A stretch of 64,000 nt of DNA, from positions 62,001-126,000 of the forward strand of contig NZ_FOWD01000003.1 of assembly GCF_900115365.1 (NCBI RefSeq), written 5' to 3'. Position 1 is the stretch's first letter, and every line of letters begins with the position of its first letter. This document shows positions 33,853 through 43,480 of the stretch, in pieces. The translations under genes and the position numbers were made by a program. This stretch comes from Anaerocolumna aminovalerica (GTDB lineage: Bacteria > Bacillota > Clostridia > Lachnospirales > Lachnospiraceae). The notes under the pieces were generated by a model, which was not told the origin of the DNA, made no database searches, and was given only the letters and a program-made list of their open reading frames with translations.

Positions 33853-34985
33853 TAGGTATTACCCCCTTTTCGTTTTCTTTGTAAATTAATATTTAAAACT
33901 AAACCTATAGCGATCATAGAGCTCATTAAGGAGCTAAGACCATAACTAACAAAAGGTAATGGTATCCCTGTGTTAGGTAAAATCATTGTAGTAACTCCTA
34001 TGTTTACAAAAACCTGAAACATAAACATAGCAGCTATACCTGTAGCAATTAACATACCCAGGCGGTCCGAAGCGTGTTTGGCAGTCTTTAAGCATTGAAA
34101 CACTATAAGAGCCAATAAGAATATTATAACACATGCTCCTATAAATCCAAAAGCCTCACCTAAAATAGAAAATATAAAATCACTTTCCGATATTGGTACG
34201 TAAGTACCGCCTTGAATAGAATCAATCCCCTCTGTAAGTAGTTTGCCGGTTAATTGACCTGAACCAATAACCTCAACAGAGTTTCCTTGCTGATAGATAG
34301 TATCAGTAGAAGCCTCTAATTCAGGATTTAAAAAAGCAATTACCCTCTTTTGCTGATAATTTGTTAAAATCACCTGAAAATCTTGCTGTACATACCAGAA
34401 TAATCCTCCTACCAAAGGAATTCCGATGACCAATATGGGTAATATAATTTTATAACTTAAACCAGCAGCAAATATCATGATTACAAAAATAAATAACATA
34501 ACTAAACTGGTTGATAAATTAGTTTGTATTAATATTAAGAAGGTAGGTATGCCCATTAATATTCCTGTCAGCACCAGTACATAGAAGCGATCCATCTTTT
34601 CTCTTAATATTGTATACATTTTTGCCAAAAATATAATCATAAAAATCTTACTAAATTCAGAAGGCTGAATGGTTGTAACTTTTAAGTCAAGCCATCTTCT
34701 TGAATTATTAAATTCCACACCAACTAATCTTACTAAAACCAATAATATTAAATTGACTATATAGAGTAAAATGTAGAACTCACTAATAAAATGATAATCA
34801 ATAAGAGAAACAATAAATGCAACCAAAAGACCGCCAATAACACCAATTACCTGCTTCTTAAAAAGATTTTCACCTTCCTGCTGTGCCAGGCGGACTAAAA
34901 AAGTTCCAATACTGCTTAATATTACAACCATTATCACCAGTGATATATTATAGTTTTTAAAATTATACTGCTTTAAATTAAACAT
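33852..34985 (-). CDS. rodA: RodA/FtsW/SpoVE-family peptidoglycan polymerase
   Basis: This integral SEDS glycosyltransferase polymerises lipid II with a class B penicillin-binding protein. It has about 10 helices and 377 residues. The signature [19 protein letters not shown] is near residue 97, with [20 protein letters not shown]-type loops and [21 protein letters not shown] near the end. Its place in the mre/min/PBP2 block argues for RodA (elongation) rather than FtsW. GTAAGGAAAA precedes the ATG; the stop overlaps mgsA. Confidence 0.93.
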   Translation of the reverse strand: MFNLKQYNFKNYNISLVIMVVILSSIGTFLVRLAQQEGENLFKKQVIGVIGGLLVAFIVSLIDYHFISEFYILLYIVNLILLVLVRLVGVEFNNSRRWLDLKVTTIQPSEFSKIFMIIFLAKMYTILREKMDRFYVLVLTGILMGIPTFLILIQTNLSTSLVMLFIFVIMIFAAGLSYKIILPILVIGIPLVGGLFWYVQQDFQVILTNYQQKRVIAFLNPELEASTDTIYQQGNSVEVIGSGQLTGKLLTEGIDSIQGGTYVPISESDFIFSILGEAFGFIGACVIIFLLALIVFQCLKTAKHASDRLGMLIATGIAAMFMFQVFVNIGVTTMILPNTGIPLPFVSYGLSSLMSSMIAIGLVLNINLQRKRKGGNT

Positions 34986-35000
34986 AAAAGATTTTCCTTA

Positions 35001-35273
35001 CTATTTTTTTTGCTTAAGGTCTTTAATTGGAATGTTGGCAAATAAAGCAGGTACTGTCCCGTTAGAACTTTCAGACTCTGTTTGTGTAATCTTAATGTCA
35101 AGTCCCTCCAGATCAATCTCAATGTATCTGGATATAACGGCGATAATATCATTTTTTATCTGCTCCATAATCTCAGGAGAACAGCCAGCGCGGTCAGAAA
35201 CTAAGACTAATTTCAACCTATCTTTTGCCACATTACTAGAAGTTTTTCTTCTGAAAAAATCTGCTAAGCTCAT
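35001..35273 (-). CDS. minE: cell division topological specificity factor MinE
   Basis: The 90-residue MinE has the N-terminal membrane-targeting helix (MSLADFFRRK), the anti-MinCD segment (AKDRLKLVLVSDRAG) and the C-terminal beta-rich domain. MinE drives MinD off the membrane to create pole-to-pole oscillation. It is encoded directly after minD (18-bp gap), and GAGAGGAG precedes the ATG. A Min system with MinE together with DivIVA is seen in Clostridia but not in Bacillus. Confidence 0.95.
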   Translation of the reverse strand: MSLADFFRRKTSSNVAKDRLKLVLVSDRAGCSPEIMEQIKNDIIAVISRYIEIDLEGLDIKITQTESESSNGTVPALFANIPIKDLKQKK

Positions 35274-35291
35274 TTAACTTTCTCCTCTCAA

Positions 35292-36083
35292 TTAGTTTTT
35301 CTTTAGTAAACCAGCAAGTTTTGCAAACAAACTTTGCTTGCCGCTTAAATCCAAATACGGAACTTCCTCTCCTATGATTCTTCTGCATATATTCATATAT
35401 GCTTGTCCTGCTAAAGTGTCAGATCCAACTAAAGGTTCACCTTGGTTAGTAGATATGACGATATTCTCGTCATCAGGTACAACTCCAATTAAATCCACTG
35501 CCAAAATTTCTACAACATCATCACTTGACATCATATCACCACGTTTTACCATATCATTTCTAAGTCTATTCACAATTAAATGGGTTTGTTTCATTTCGTT
35601 TGCTTCTAATAGACCTATAATTCTGTCAGCATCACGTACAGAGGATACTTCTGGAGTTGAAACAACTAATGCTCTGTCAGCACCTGCAATTGCATTTTTG
35701 AATCCTTGTTCGATTCCGGCTGGACAGTCCATTAATATGTAATCAAATTCTTCTCTTAATTCATCTGCTAATTTTTTCATCTGCTCTGGTGTTACTGAAG
35801 TTTTATCTCTGGTTTGTGCAGATGGTAATAAGTATAGATTCGGATATCTCTTATCTTTGATTAATGCTTGTTTGATTCTGCAATTTCCTTCAATCACATC
35901 TACCAGATTATATACAATACGATTTTCAAGTCCCATAACAACATCTAAATTTCTAAGGCCTATATCTGTATCGATTAAAACGACTTTCTTATCTAATTTT
36001 GCTAATCCTGTACCAATATTAGCAGTTGATGTTGTTTTTCCTACTCCACCCTTACCGGATGTTACTACAATTACTTCTCCCAT
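35292..36083 (-). CDS. minD: septum site-determining ATPase MinD
   Basis: This ParA/MinD-type ATPase has a deviant Walker A GKGGVGKTT (residues 10-18), switch I DTDIGLRNLD and Walker B ILMDCPAGIE. The C-terminal amphipathic membrane-binding helix is LFAKLAGLLKKN. It recruits MinC and MinE to the membrane. The start is placed at ATG 36083 (263 aa), where GGAGG lies 10 nt upstream and which matches homologues; the extension from GTG 36104 includes that site. It is co-transcribed with minC (27-bp gap) and minE. Confidence 0.96.
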   Translation of the reverse strand: MGEVIVVTSGKGGVGKTTSTANIGTGLAKLDKKVVLIDTDIGLRNLDVVMGLENRIVYNLVDVIEGNCRIKQALIKDKRYPNLYLLPSAQTRDKTSVTPEQMKKLADELREEFDYILMDCPAGIEQGFKNAIAGADRALVVSTPEVSSVRDADRIIGLLEANEMKQTHLIVNRLRNDMVKRGDMMSSDDVVEILAVDLIGVVPDDENIVISTNQGEPLVGSDTLAGQAYMNICRRIIGEEVPYLDLSGKQSLFAKLAGLLKKN

Positions 36084-36110
36084 TCTATTTCTTCCTCCAA
36101 ACACTTATTA

Positions 36111-36776
36111 TTATAAATTAATATCATTTAAAACTTCTTTATTTAGTGTTTCAATGTATATATTACCATCTTCAAAGAATGCAATTTTTGCTTCTTTTTT
36201 TGCCTCTTTAATGGGTTTATCCGGCGATCTGGCAATAGTATCAGCTATTCGGATCTGTACAGGATTCATATCCAGTGCTACAACAAAGGAATTGGAATTA
36301 CCGGTTGCACCTGCAAATACAGTCCCTTTTAAGGAACCTAGTACAATGATATTTCCTTTGGAAACAATTCTTGCACCTGGATTTACATCGCCTATGACGA
36401 TGATGCTTGTTTCTGATTCTAGAACTTGACCAGATCTTAAATTGCCCTTATAGAACTGACCTGTAGTATTGGAAAGCTCCATAAGTTTTTCATCTAAAGC
36501 TTTCTTAAATACTTCCTCTTTTTGTGGATCATTTTCAACTACACAAACCACATGAAGTTCTGTTTCTTCGGCAATAATATCAAGTATTGTCCGTTGTTCC
36601 TCATTGGATAAGGCCCTGCCTTCAAAACTGATTGCCATTTGCGCTTTACTGAAAAACTTTGAAGAATCTCGAAATTTCTCAGCAATTTTTTCTTTCAGTT
36701 CATCAAATTTCATGAAGGCATCCAAGACAACAACAATACCGTACTTATTACCTTTAATAATAACTGGATTATTCAT
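36111..36776 (-). CDS. minC: septum site-determining protein MinC
   Basis: MinC inhibits FtsZ polymerisation near poles. The N-terminal domain covers about residues 1-100. The C-terminal beta-helix that binds MinD (GDVNPGARIVSKGNIIVLGSLKGTVFAG) is near residues 128-155. The 221 aa length is typical. AGGAGGTAATA precedes the ATG. It lies directly upstream of minD in one operon with PBP2 and mreBCD. Confidence 0.95.
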   Translation of the reverse strand: MNNPVIIKGNKYGIVVVLDAFMKFDELKEKIAEKFRDSSKFFSKAQMAISFEGRALSNEEQRTILDIIAEETELHVVCVVENDPQKEEVFKKALDEKLMELSNTTGQFYKGNLRSGQVLESETSIIVIGDVNPGARIVSKGNIIVLGSLKGTVFAGATGNSNSFVVALDMNPVQIRIADTIARSPDKPIKEAKKEAKIAFFEDGNIYIETLNKEVLNDINL

Positions 36777-36853
36777 TATTACCTCCTGGATAACAATTTA
36801 AACTCACAAGGAAGCCTAATGAATAAGAGACTTCCTTGTTTTAGCAGGATTTA

Positions 36854-39721
36854 TTAATCGGCAAATCCTCTGGATTCCGTTTCCGGTAATTCTGCAAAGC
36901 CGTTTACTAACTTATCTTTATCTTCCAAATCAAAATAATAACTATAAACATCCCGGGTAAGTTCCACTGCATTAGAAGAACCATGACCATTGGGAATTAC
37001 GGTTGTTACCGATATTTCCGGCGCAGTATAAGGAGCATAGGAAACAAATAAAGCATGGTTGGGTTTTGATTTACTTTCCTGAGCTGTTCCCGTTTTTCCG
37101 GCAACGGTTACTCCAAAATCTTTAAACATTTTACTGGTAGAACTTCTTGCACCGTTTCCAACCTTATACATTCCCTCATGTATTAAATCCCAGGTAGAAT
37201 CTTTAATAGTAGTTAATTCTGTATATTTTGCTTTATTATCCAGTAAAACATTATTATCTTTATCTTGAATTCTATCCAACAACGTTAAATCAAAGCGTTT
37301 TCCGCTGTTTGCAACGGTAGTCACATATCGGGCAATCTGTACGGGAGTATAATTATGGGTACCTTGTCCGATTGCGGAAGGAACGGAATACTTGTCAGAA
37401 ATATGAGGATCATATTCTTCCACTTCAATACCGGATTTTTCTCCAAATCCAAAAAGTTCTGCATATTTTGCAAGTTTTTCAAGACCAATTTGATCATTAT
37501 TCTTACCAGTACTGTCCATACCTAAACGCCATGAACCTTCATAGAAAAAGTAGTTACAAGAGACCTCCAATGCGGTAGTAACATCTACTTTCCCATGGCT
37601 ATGTGTTGTCCAGTCCCTGGGAGACGGAACTATTTTATCAAAAATGGTTTTATCTAAAATGGTCTCAGATGGACCTACTGCTCCTTCTTCCAGTAAAGCT
37701 GCTGCAGATACCATCTTAAAAGTAGAACCCGGTGCAGTCCTTTGTTTGGTTGCACGATGGTTTTGAGGGCCTGTAAGGTCATTATTCAGCTTATTAAAAT
37801 AAGCTGCATCTACTTTATTGGCAAACATGTTATTATCATAACTTGGATAAGAAACCATTGCAAGTACTTCACCGGTTTTTACATCCGTAACCACAACAGA
37901 AGCACTGCAGGGGTCTAAAGCCAGTTGTGCAGGGGTAATCTCTAATGTCCTTATTTTATCTGTAATAAAGGAATAAGCCGAAATTACACCATTTTCTAAA
38001 TTAGATTTTTCTTCCTTATTGTATTTTATCACACCTTGGTCAAATAATAAAAGACAAATTTCAGTTCCTGATAATTTATACGAATATACCAAGGATTTAT
38101 ATAGTATTTTATCAAACTTACTGTCATTTTTTAGTGTATCGATCAGGACTTCCAATAACTTTTCGTAAATTTCTTCTGTATTATAATACTGATCACTGAT
38201 ATTTAACTTGGTTAAATCAATATTATTGCTTGCAATTGCATGTTGAAGAAATTGACTAAAACTGAATTTATTATCCTCAAAATTACTATAATTGTAGGAG
38301 ACAGATTCATTGGTTCCGTTAGCAGAGGTGCTGCTGCCCCCAGATGTGCTTAGGATAATCTTTCCCTTCACTAATAATTCTGAATATATATATGAAATAT
38401 AATCTTTTTCCTCTTCTGTCAGACTGTTATATAATGAAGTATTACCATAATCAAGTAAAGATTTGATTTCATGTAAGGCATCTTTTTGTTTTGTTGTAAA
38501 CTTATTATATACCTGTTTTTCTAAATCAGTGGCATCCTTTTCTTTTAAAGCGTTTACATCGATTACATTATTATTGATTAAATTATAGTAAACATCATAA
38601 ATTGGTATGCGGATATCAGAAGCAGACGTACCTTTAGTCCCTGCATTCATACTATTATTAATTTTAGATAATAAAATACCTGCAAGGTTCTTCTCTATTA
38701 TATGGTAAATTGCTTTTTGCAAATCACTGTCTATAGTTAAATAAATATCGTCTCCTGCAATAGGAGCAAGGCGGTCAATAGTCTCCAGATATTTATTTGA
38801 GTTATTTACGGAAATGTTCTCTAAGCCTTTGGTACCGGCAAGGTAGGATTCAAATTCCTTTTCAATACCGGATTTTCCGATAAAATCGGAACTGTTGTAA
38901 TTAAGTTCTTTGTATTTTTCCAGTTCTTCTGCATTTACTAAGCCGGTATAACCCAGTATATGGGCAAAATATACACTATCATTATACTTACGGTAGGTCT
39001 GCTCTTTGATCTCAACTCCCGGAAGACTTTTGCTGTTCTCCACTATGGCAGCCACTGTTTTATCACTAACATTGGAAGCGATAATTATCTGATTATATTT
39101 TGGATAATTAGTGTAGATGGCATAACGCAGGGTCATAATTTTTAACGCTTCTTCTAAGGAATACTCATCTGAAATAGCAAACATATATTTACCATGTCTC
39201 ATATGTTCAAATACTTCTTGAACAGTGGCATTCTTTTCTTCCTCTTCCAGCTTATCTACCGAACGGCGTCCATATACATTTTTCTTAAAACGCAATTCTG
39301 CATTGCCTTCCACATTAAAATATAATTCACCATTTTCATCAATGGATATGCCAAATTCGCTTTCTATTTCATTCCCATGTTTTTCTAAGATAGTAATCAA
39401 CTTATGAAGCATGGTATTTCTATCAGCATTGGTACTAAGTTCTGTACTTTCCTCCAGTACAACTGCAAAGGTAAGCTCATTATAGGCTAATAGAACACCA
39501 TTTTTGTCATATATGTTTCCTCTTGCACTTTTAAGCTCCCTTGTTTTAACTCTTTTCAAAGAGACATCTTTTGAATGTTCTTTTCCCTGTACGATTTGAA
39601 GTACAAATAGCCTGTTTATTAAAGTACCGAATAATATAATGAATATAAGGGCTATGGGAACTAATCTGGAGGTAACAATTTGTTTTAATTTCTCTAAAAT
39701 AATATCTAACAATAAACTCAA
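36854..39721 (-). CDS. class B penicillin-binding protein 2 (elongation transpeptidase), enlarged
   Basis: It cross-links peptidoglycan for lateral growth with RodA. An N-terminal membrane helix (about 16-38) is followed by the dimerisation domain (KSARGNIYDKNG) and the transpeptidase motifs: STFK (near residue 664), SCN (near 720) and KTGT (near 873). At 955 residues it is much longer than the roughly 630 of E. coli PBP2. The extra part is mainly a hydrophilic insertion near residues 350-620 (KGTSASD...KLNISDQYYNTEEIYEKL). The start is uncertain: TTG 39721 overlaps the mreD stop but is 1 nt from GGAGG; TTG 39712 has better spacing. Confidence 0.93.
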   Translation of the reverse strand: MSLLLDIILEKLKQIVTSRLVPIALIFIILFGTLINRLFVLQIVQGKEHSKDVSLKRVKTRELKSARGNIYDKNGVLLAYNELTFAVVLEESTELSTNADRNTMLHKLITILEKHGNEIESEFGISIDENGELYFNVEGNAELRFKKNVYGRRSVDKLEEEEKNATVQEVFEHMRHGKYMFAISDEYSLEEALKIMTLRYAIYTNYPKYNQIIIASNVSDKTVAAIVENSKSLPGVEIKEQTYRKYNDSVYFAHILGYTGLVNAEELEKYKELNYNSSDFIGKSGIEKEFESYLAGTKGLENISVNNSNKYLETIDRLAPIAGDDIYLTIDSDLQKAIYHIIEKNLAGILLSKINNSMNAGTKGTSASDIRIPIYDVYYNLINNNVIDVNALKEKDATDLEKQVYNKFTTKQKDALHEIKSLLDYGNTSLYNSLTEEEKDYISYIYSELLVKGKIILSTSGGSSTSANGTNESVSYNYSNFEDNKFSFSQFLQHAIASNNIDLTKLNISDQYYNTEEIYEKLLEVLIDTLKNDSKFDKILYKSLVYSYKLSGTEICLLLFDQGVIKYNKEEKSNLENGVISAYSFITDKIRTLEITPAQLALDPCSASVVVTDVKTGEVLAMVSYPSYDNNMFANKVDAAYFNKLNNDLTGPQNHRATKQRTAPGSTFKMVSAAALLEEGAVGPSETILDKTIFDKIVPSPRDWTTHSHGKVDVTTALEVSCNYFFYEGSWRLGMDSTGKNNDQIGLEKLAKYAELFGFGEKSGIEVEEYDPHISDKYSVPSAIGQGTHNYTPVQIARYVTTVANSGKRFDLTLLDRIQDKDNNVLLDNKAKYTELTTIKDSTWDLIHEGMYKVGNGARSSTSKMFKDFGVTVAGKTGTAQESKSKPNHALFVSYAPYTAPEISVTTVIPNGHGSSNAVELTRDVYSYYFDLEDKDKLVNGFAELPETESRGFAD

Positions 39722-40224
39722 ACCTCCTCTTGTTCAGCTTTTTCCATATGTTTATTAATAATATAGAACAATTTAAGTAAGAAAATTGATGCTAATAAGG
39801 TATATACGATTTCAGGCAAACCAATTCTTGTAAAATAAAAGAAAATATTTAATTTACCTCTTAACAAAAAATTAAAAACATAGTATAAAAAGAAATAAAA
39901 AAAATCGCTGATACCCACTAATATCATAGGAATGATTTGGTCGTCTTTGTCAAATACTATATTGGCAAAGCCGTTAGCATATCCAATTGCCATATACATA
40001 AAAGCATATAAACCAATTAAATTGCCAAAGCACAAATCAACTAAAAGCCCGCAAAAAAATCCAACTGTAAGACCTGATTTTCTGCCTCTTAAAAATCCAT
40101 TGGATACGGTTAGAATTAGTAATAAATTCGGAACAACATTAGCAAGAGCTATCCATTGGAATATTGTGGTTTGTAACAAAAAACATAATAAAATTTCAAT
40201 GGTAATAATTATAAATCGTTTCAC
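39718..40224 (-). CDS. mreD: rod shape-determining protein MreD
   Basis: The 168-residue protein has five or six membrane helices. It links MreC to the elongasome. The family pattern is an N-terminal ILLCFLLQTTIFQW and NLLLILTVSNGFLRGRKSG. The start is GTG at 40224 with GGGAGGA 6 nt upstream. Its TGA stop overlaps the likely start of the PBP2 gene, so the two are coupled. The function is inferred from sequence and from its place between mreC and PBP2. Confidence 0.93.
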   Translation of the reverse strand: MKRFIIITIEILLCFLLQTTIFQWIALANVVPNLLLILTVSNGFLRGRKSGLTVGFFCGLLVDLCFGNLIGLYAFMYMAIGYANGFANIVFDKDDQIIPMILVGISDFFYFFLYYVFNFLLRGKLNIFFYFTRIGLPEIVYTLLASIFLLKLFYIINKHMEKAEQEEV

Positions 40225-40244
40225 GAATATCCTCCCGGGCTAAC

Positions 40245-41093
40245 TTATTCCAGTTTTTCTTTTACTTCTGTAATAATTAAAACCTCTTCTAAGTGTTCAA
40301 AGTCAACAGCCGGTGTTAAATCTGCTGTTTTAGACAGATTATTGGAATCCACGGTTATATTACTTATGTAACCGATTAATATTCCTTGCAGATATTTATC
40401 ACTGATATTTGAGGTTACCACTTCGTACCCATCCTGTATATCAGCTTCTTTTTTAATCATTTCTACACCAATGACGCCTTTTTCTAATTTTTCCAAGTCG
40501 CCTCTAACTACACAGGTATCAGAAGTTTTTAAAAACATGCCATATACACTGCTGGAATCGTCAATAACAGATCTTATAGTCGCATAGTTTTTTCCAACAC
40601 TTTCAACAATCCCAACTAAACCATTACCTGCAATTACGTTCATATCTACTGTAATTCCATCGTCAGAACCTTTGTCGATTTGAAAAGTACTAAAACCATT
40701 GTTTGGATCTGCAGCAATAACTCTTGCAGCTACTTTGGGGTAATCGGCATATTTTTTATCCAGCTTATATAAATCTCGAAACCTGTCTAACTCATATTTA
40801 TCCTGAAGAAGAATTTTATTTTCATAAGATAGAACATTCAGTTCTTCTTTCAAGCGGGTATTTTCATCTAATAATTTATTAAAACTAGCTATTTTTTCAA
40901 ATTGATTAAACAAACCGTGCCCTACGGTATTAATCCCCTTTTGCATAGGACTAATGACATCTCCAACTACTGTTTTAATTGGAGATAACTCGTCGCCAAA
41001 TTGATAAGAAAGAAACATTAAAGCAAAACAAAGGATGGCGACAGCTATGAACACATGTTTCGGATTCAGATTTAACTTAGTCCGTCGTCTCAT
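40245..41093 (-). CDS. mreC: rod shape-determining protein MreC
   Basis: The 282-residue protein has one N-terminal membrane helix (about 13-30), a coiled coil (residues 65-105) and the two-barrel external domain with VIAADPNNGFSTFQIDKGSDDGI and NVIAGNGLVGIVESVG, which are diagnostic. It scaffolds PBP2 and RodA outside the membrane. GAGG lies 5 nt before the ATG. It is immediately followed by mreD. Confidence 0.95.
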   Translation of the reverse strand: MRRRTKLNLNPKHVFIAVAILCFALMFLSYQFGDELSPIKTVVGDVISPMQKGINTVGHGLFNQFEKIASFNKLLDENTRLKEELNVLSYENKILLQDKYELDRFRDLYKLDKKYADYPKVAARVIAADPNNGFSTFQIDKGSDDGITVDMNVIAGNGLVGIVESVGKNYATIRSVIDDSSSVYGMFLKTSDTCVVRGDLEKLEKGVIGVEMIKKEADIQDGYEVVTSNISDKYLQGILIGYISNITVDSNNLSKTADLTPAVDFEHLEEVLIITEVKEKLE

Positions 41094-41163
41094 AATAACC
41101 TCAATTCTGGCGTTTTAGCGCCTTTGGATAATGAAAGTAATTTGTGTGCCAGTACAAATTACC

Positions 41164-41190
41164 GGTTGAAAAAACACTGTTTTTTCAACC
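41164..41190 (-). promoter_or_regulatory. hairpin between mreB and mreC
   Basis: GGTTGAAAAAACACTGTTTTTTCAACC (41164-41190) folds into a 12-bp stem with a 3-nt loop directly after mreB. It is AT-rich within and has no T-run outside the stem; it may be a weak terminator or mRNA-processing site that tunes mreB against mreCD. Confidence 0.5.
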
Positions 41191-41217
41191 TAACCTCCTT
41201 TCTATATATCCTGAATT

Positions 41218-42240
41218 TTAACTAAAATTAGCCTGTTTTAGCGTCAGGGCCAAGGAGGATAGCTTAGGATCTTCTATAATTCGTCCCAAACCGCTTACTA
41301 CAGTATTGGATGCATTTTCACAAACATTTATATTTAAATCTGTTTCTTTTGCAATTAATTCTTTTAAACCAAGTATAGCTGCTGAACCACCGGTTACATA
41401 GATTCCTGAATCAATAATATCGGAGGAGATTTCCGGCGGAGTTCTCTCCAGAATGATTTTAACCGAATCTACGATAGTATGGAAATGTTCCAATATGGAT
41501 TCGTAAGCCATGGTAGAACTAACATCTACCTCGGTAGGCAGTCCTGTTACCAGATTACGGCCATATACTTTTATGCTTTTTTCTTCCTTGGGAAGTGCAG
41601 AAGCTAATTCAATTTTGATATATTCTGCCGTTTTATCTCCAATTACTAAATTATAAGTTTTTTTAACAAAGGACTTAATGGATTCATCAAATCGATTACC
41701 ACCAACCGGCACCAACTTACTAATAACTATGCCGCCAAGTGACATAATGGAGATTTCTGTGGTATCAGCGCCGATATCTACAACCATAACACCTCTGGCG
41801 TTGGTAACATCTAAACCAGCACCAATAGCATCTGCAATTGGTTTTTCTACCATACGTATATTTTTGGGTTTCGCATTAGAGCTTGCTACTAAGTCAAAAA
41901 ATGCCCGTTTTTCTACTTCTGTAATGTCAGTTGGAGTTGCCAAGATAAACTCCGCTGAAGAAAAACGGCTGCTCTTTGCATTAATTTTCTTCAATAAATA
42001 ATTTAATAAATCAAGCATATTCACTAAATCTGCAATTACACCATTCCTAACCGGATAGGTCACTTCGATATTTGTAGGTGCTTTCCCATACATTTCAGAA
42101 GCTTCATTACCTACTGCAATTATCTTTTTCTTATTGGCTACTGCAATAACATTTTTTTCGTCAAGTATAATACCTTCATTTTTATGGTATATCTTAATGG
42201 TGCTTGTTCCAAAATCAATTCCATACATTTTTCCTGCCAT
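41218..42240 (-). CDS. mreB: rod shape-determining actin homologue MreB
   Basis: The actin-fold ATPase of 340 residues organises lateral wall synthesis. Phosphate 1 is YGIDFGTSTIKIY, phosphate 2 is VVDIGADTTEISIMSLGGIV (near residue 150), and the adenosine motif is GIYVTGGSAAILGL. The start is at ATG 42240, where AAGGAG is 9 nt upstream, rather than at the frame's first codon 42270. Several core positions (GADTTE, STIKIY) differ from canonical MreB, so it could be an Mbl/MreBH-type paralogue; its position before mreC supports MreB. Confidence 0.93.
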   Translation of the reverse strand: MAGKMYGIDFGTSTIKIYHKNEGIILDEKNVIAVANKKKIIAVGNEASEMYGKAPTNIEVTYPVRNGVIADLVNMLDLLNYLLKKINAKSSRFSSAEFILATPTDITEVEKRAFFDLVASSNAKPKNIRMVEKPIADAIGAGLDVTNARGVMVVDIGADTTEISIMSLGGIVISKLVPVGGNRFDESIKSFVKKTYNLVIGDKTAEYIKIELASALPKEEKSIKVYGRNLVTGLPTEVDVSSTMAYESILEHFHTIVDSVKIILERTPPEISSDIIDSGIYVTGGSAAILGLKELIAKETDLNINVCENASNTVVSGLGRIIEDPKLSSLALTLKQANFS

Positions 42241-42332
42241 ACAAGCTGTCTCCTTCCAAATTAATAACACATCATTGGAACAGAATCATTTGTGATGCTC
42301 ACCATATAATTCATTAATTCCAAAATACTTAC

Positions 42333-42358
42333 AAAAAGGGCAACGGTGCTTCCACCGT
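42333..42358 (-). terminator. terminator downstream of radC
   Basis: On the minus strand ACGGTG-GAAG-CACCGT (42358-42343) is followed by TGCCC and then TTTTT (42337-42333). It separates radC from mreB. Confidence 0.7.
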
Positions 42359-42366
42359 CCGGGAAA

Positions 42367-43065
42367 TTATAAATAGCCCTCTTCATTAAGACTTATATAT
42401 TTATTATCTCCAATAATTATATGATCCATAAGCTTAATTCCTATTAAATTTCCAACTTCTTTTAGTCTTTTTGTAGTATGTATATCTTCTTTACTAGGTG
42501 TGGGGTCTCCACTTGGATGATTATGTAAGATAATAATGCTTACCGCTTCGTATTTTAAAGCATGAAGGAAAATTTCTCTTGGGGACAATAGTGAACTATT
42601 GACTGTTCCAGAAGAAATAATCATATCTTTTAAAATCTTACTTTTTGAATCCAACATAATAAGAAGAACTTTTTCCTGGGTTAAGTGACGCATGTCCTGC
42701 ATATAGTAATTAGCAACAGAGGAAGGATTGGTTAAACGAATAGCATCTGCATTAGTGGCTTTTGCCATTCGCTTTGTCAATTCAGTCATACACAATAATT
42801 GTATTGCTTTTACTCTTCCGATTCCTTTGATAGATATCAAATCATTCATATTCATATGATTAAGTCCAAGTAATCCAGGGTAAACCTTAGAGTAATTTAA
42901 AACTCTGGTTGCAACATCTACTACCCGTTCATTCTTAGAGCCGGAACGTATAATTACTGCAAGAAGTTCTGCATCAGATAAAACACTGGGACCATATTTT
43001 TCACATTTATCATATGGTCTTTCAGATAATGGTAATTCTTTTACGGTATAAAACTTTTTATTCAT
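42367..43065 (-). CDS. radC: RadC family JAB1/MPN protein
   Basis: The 232-residue protein has an N-terminal helix-hairpin-helix region (ISIKGIGRVKAIQLL) and a C-terminal JAMM metalloprotease-like domain with HNHPSGDPTPSKED near residue 180. Despite the name, a direct role in repair is not established. It is often encoded just before mreB, as here. AGGAGGAATC precedes the ATG. Confidence 0.95.
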   Translation of the reverse strand: MNKKFYTVKELPLSERPYDKCEKYGPSVLSDAELLAVIIRSGSKNERVVDVATRVLNYSKVYPGLLGLNHMNMNDLISIKGIGRVKAIQLLCMTELTKRMAKATNADAIRLTNPSSVANYYMQDMRHLTQEKVLLIMLDSKSKILKDMIISSGTVNSSLLSPREIFLHALKYEAVSIIILHNHPSGDPTPSKEDIHTTKRLKEVGNLIGIKLMDHIIIGDNKYISLNEEGYL

Positions 43066-43113
43066 GATTCCTCCTGATCTTCTCTCTCCAAGAAAATAGC
43101 AGGATGTCTATTA

Positions 43114-43389
43114 TTAAAGTTTACGGTAAATAATGATTCCCAAGACTAATCCAATTATTCCAGCAATGGTAAATTTAATTCTAATTCCAAAGTTGATTAC
43201 CATAACACCTAAATTCAGGCTTACGGTACTATGGTCATTTCCATTGCCAATACCAAACTCCTGGCCATAATTAAGCCATGATAAATAAGGTACATCTTTT
43301 GCTAAATAACCGATAAATCCTCCTAAAACAACACCTGCTAATATAATTAGCAGCAATGCCCATGAATTTTTACCGACAACTCTAGACAT
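43114..43389 (-). CDS. DUF4321 small membrane protein
   Basis: The 91-residue protein has two membrane helices (about 8-30 and 68-88) and a glycine-rich first helix (IILAGVVLGGFIGYLA), as in DUF4321 proteins found in Clostridia near radC/mreB. The function is unknown. The start is ATG 43389, with GGAGG 8 nt upstream; the longer frame begins inside the ribosome-site region. Confidence 0.88.
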   Translation of the reverse strand: MSRVVGKNSWALLLIILAGVVLGGFIGYLAKDVPYLSWLNYGQEFGIGNGNDHSTVSLNLGVMVINFGIRIKFTIAGIIGLVLGIIIYRKL

Positions 43390-43480
43390 AAAAGTTTCCT
43401 CCAATTATACCATTTCTAGTGTCCATTCTAACACAAATCCATATGTTTGTATACTAAAATTCCTTAAAAATCCCTTACCT

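Noticed and set aside
35338-36429. Long plus-strand frames antisense to minD and minC
   Set aside because: They are typical shadows of well-conserved genes on the other strand, with Ser/Thr/Pro-rich translations and no start signals.
39718-39721. Overlap of mreD and PBP2 genes as a sequencing error
   Set aside because: A TTGA overlap is a normal coupled stop/start arrangement, and both proteins are intact.
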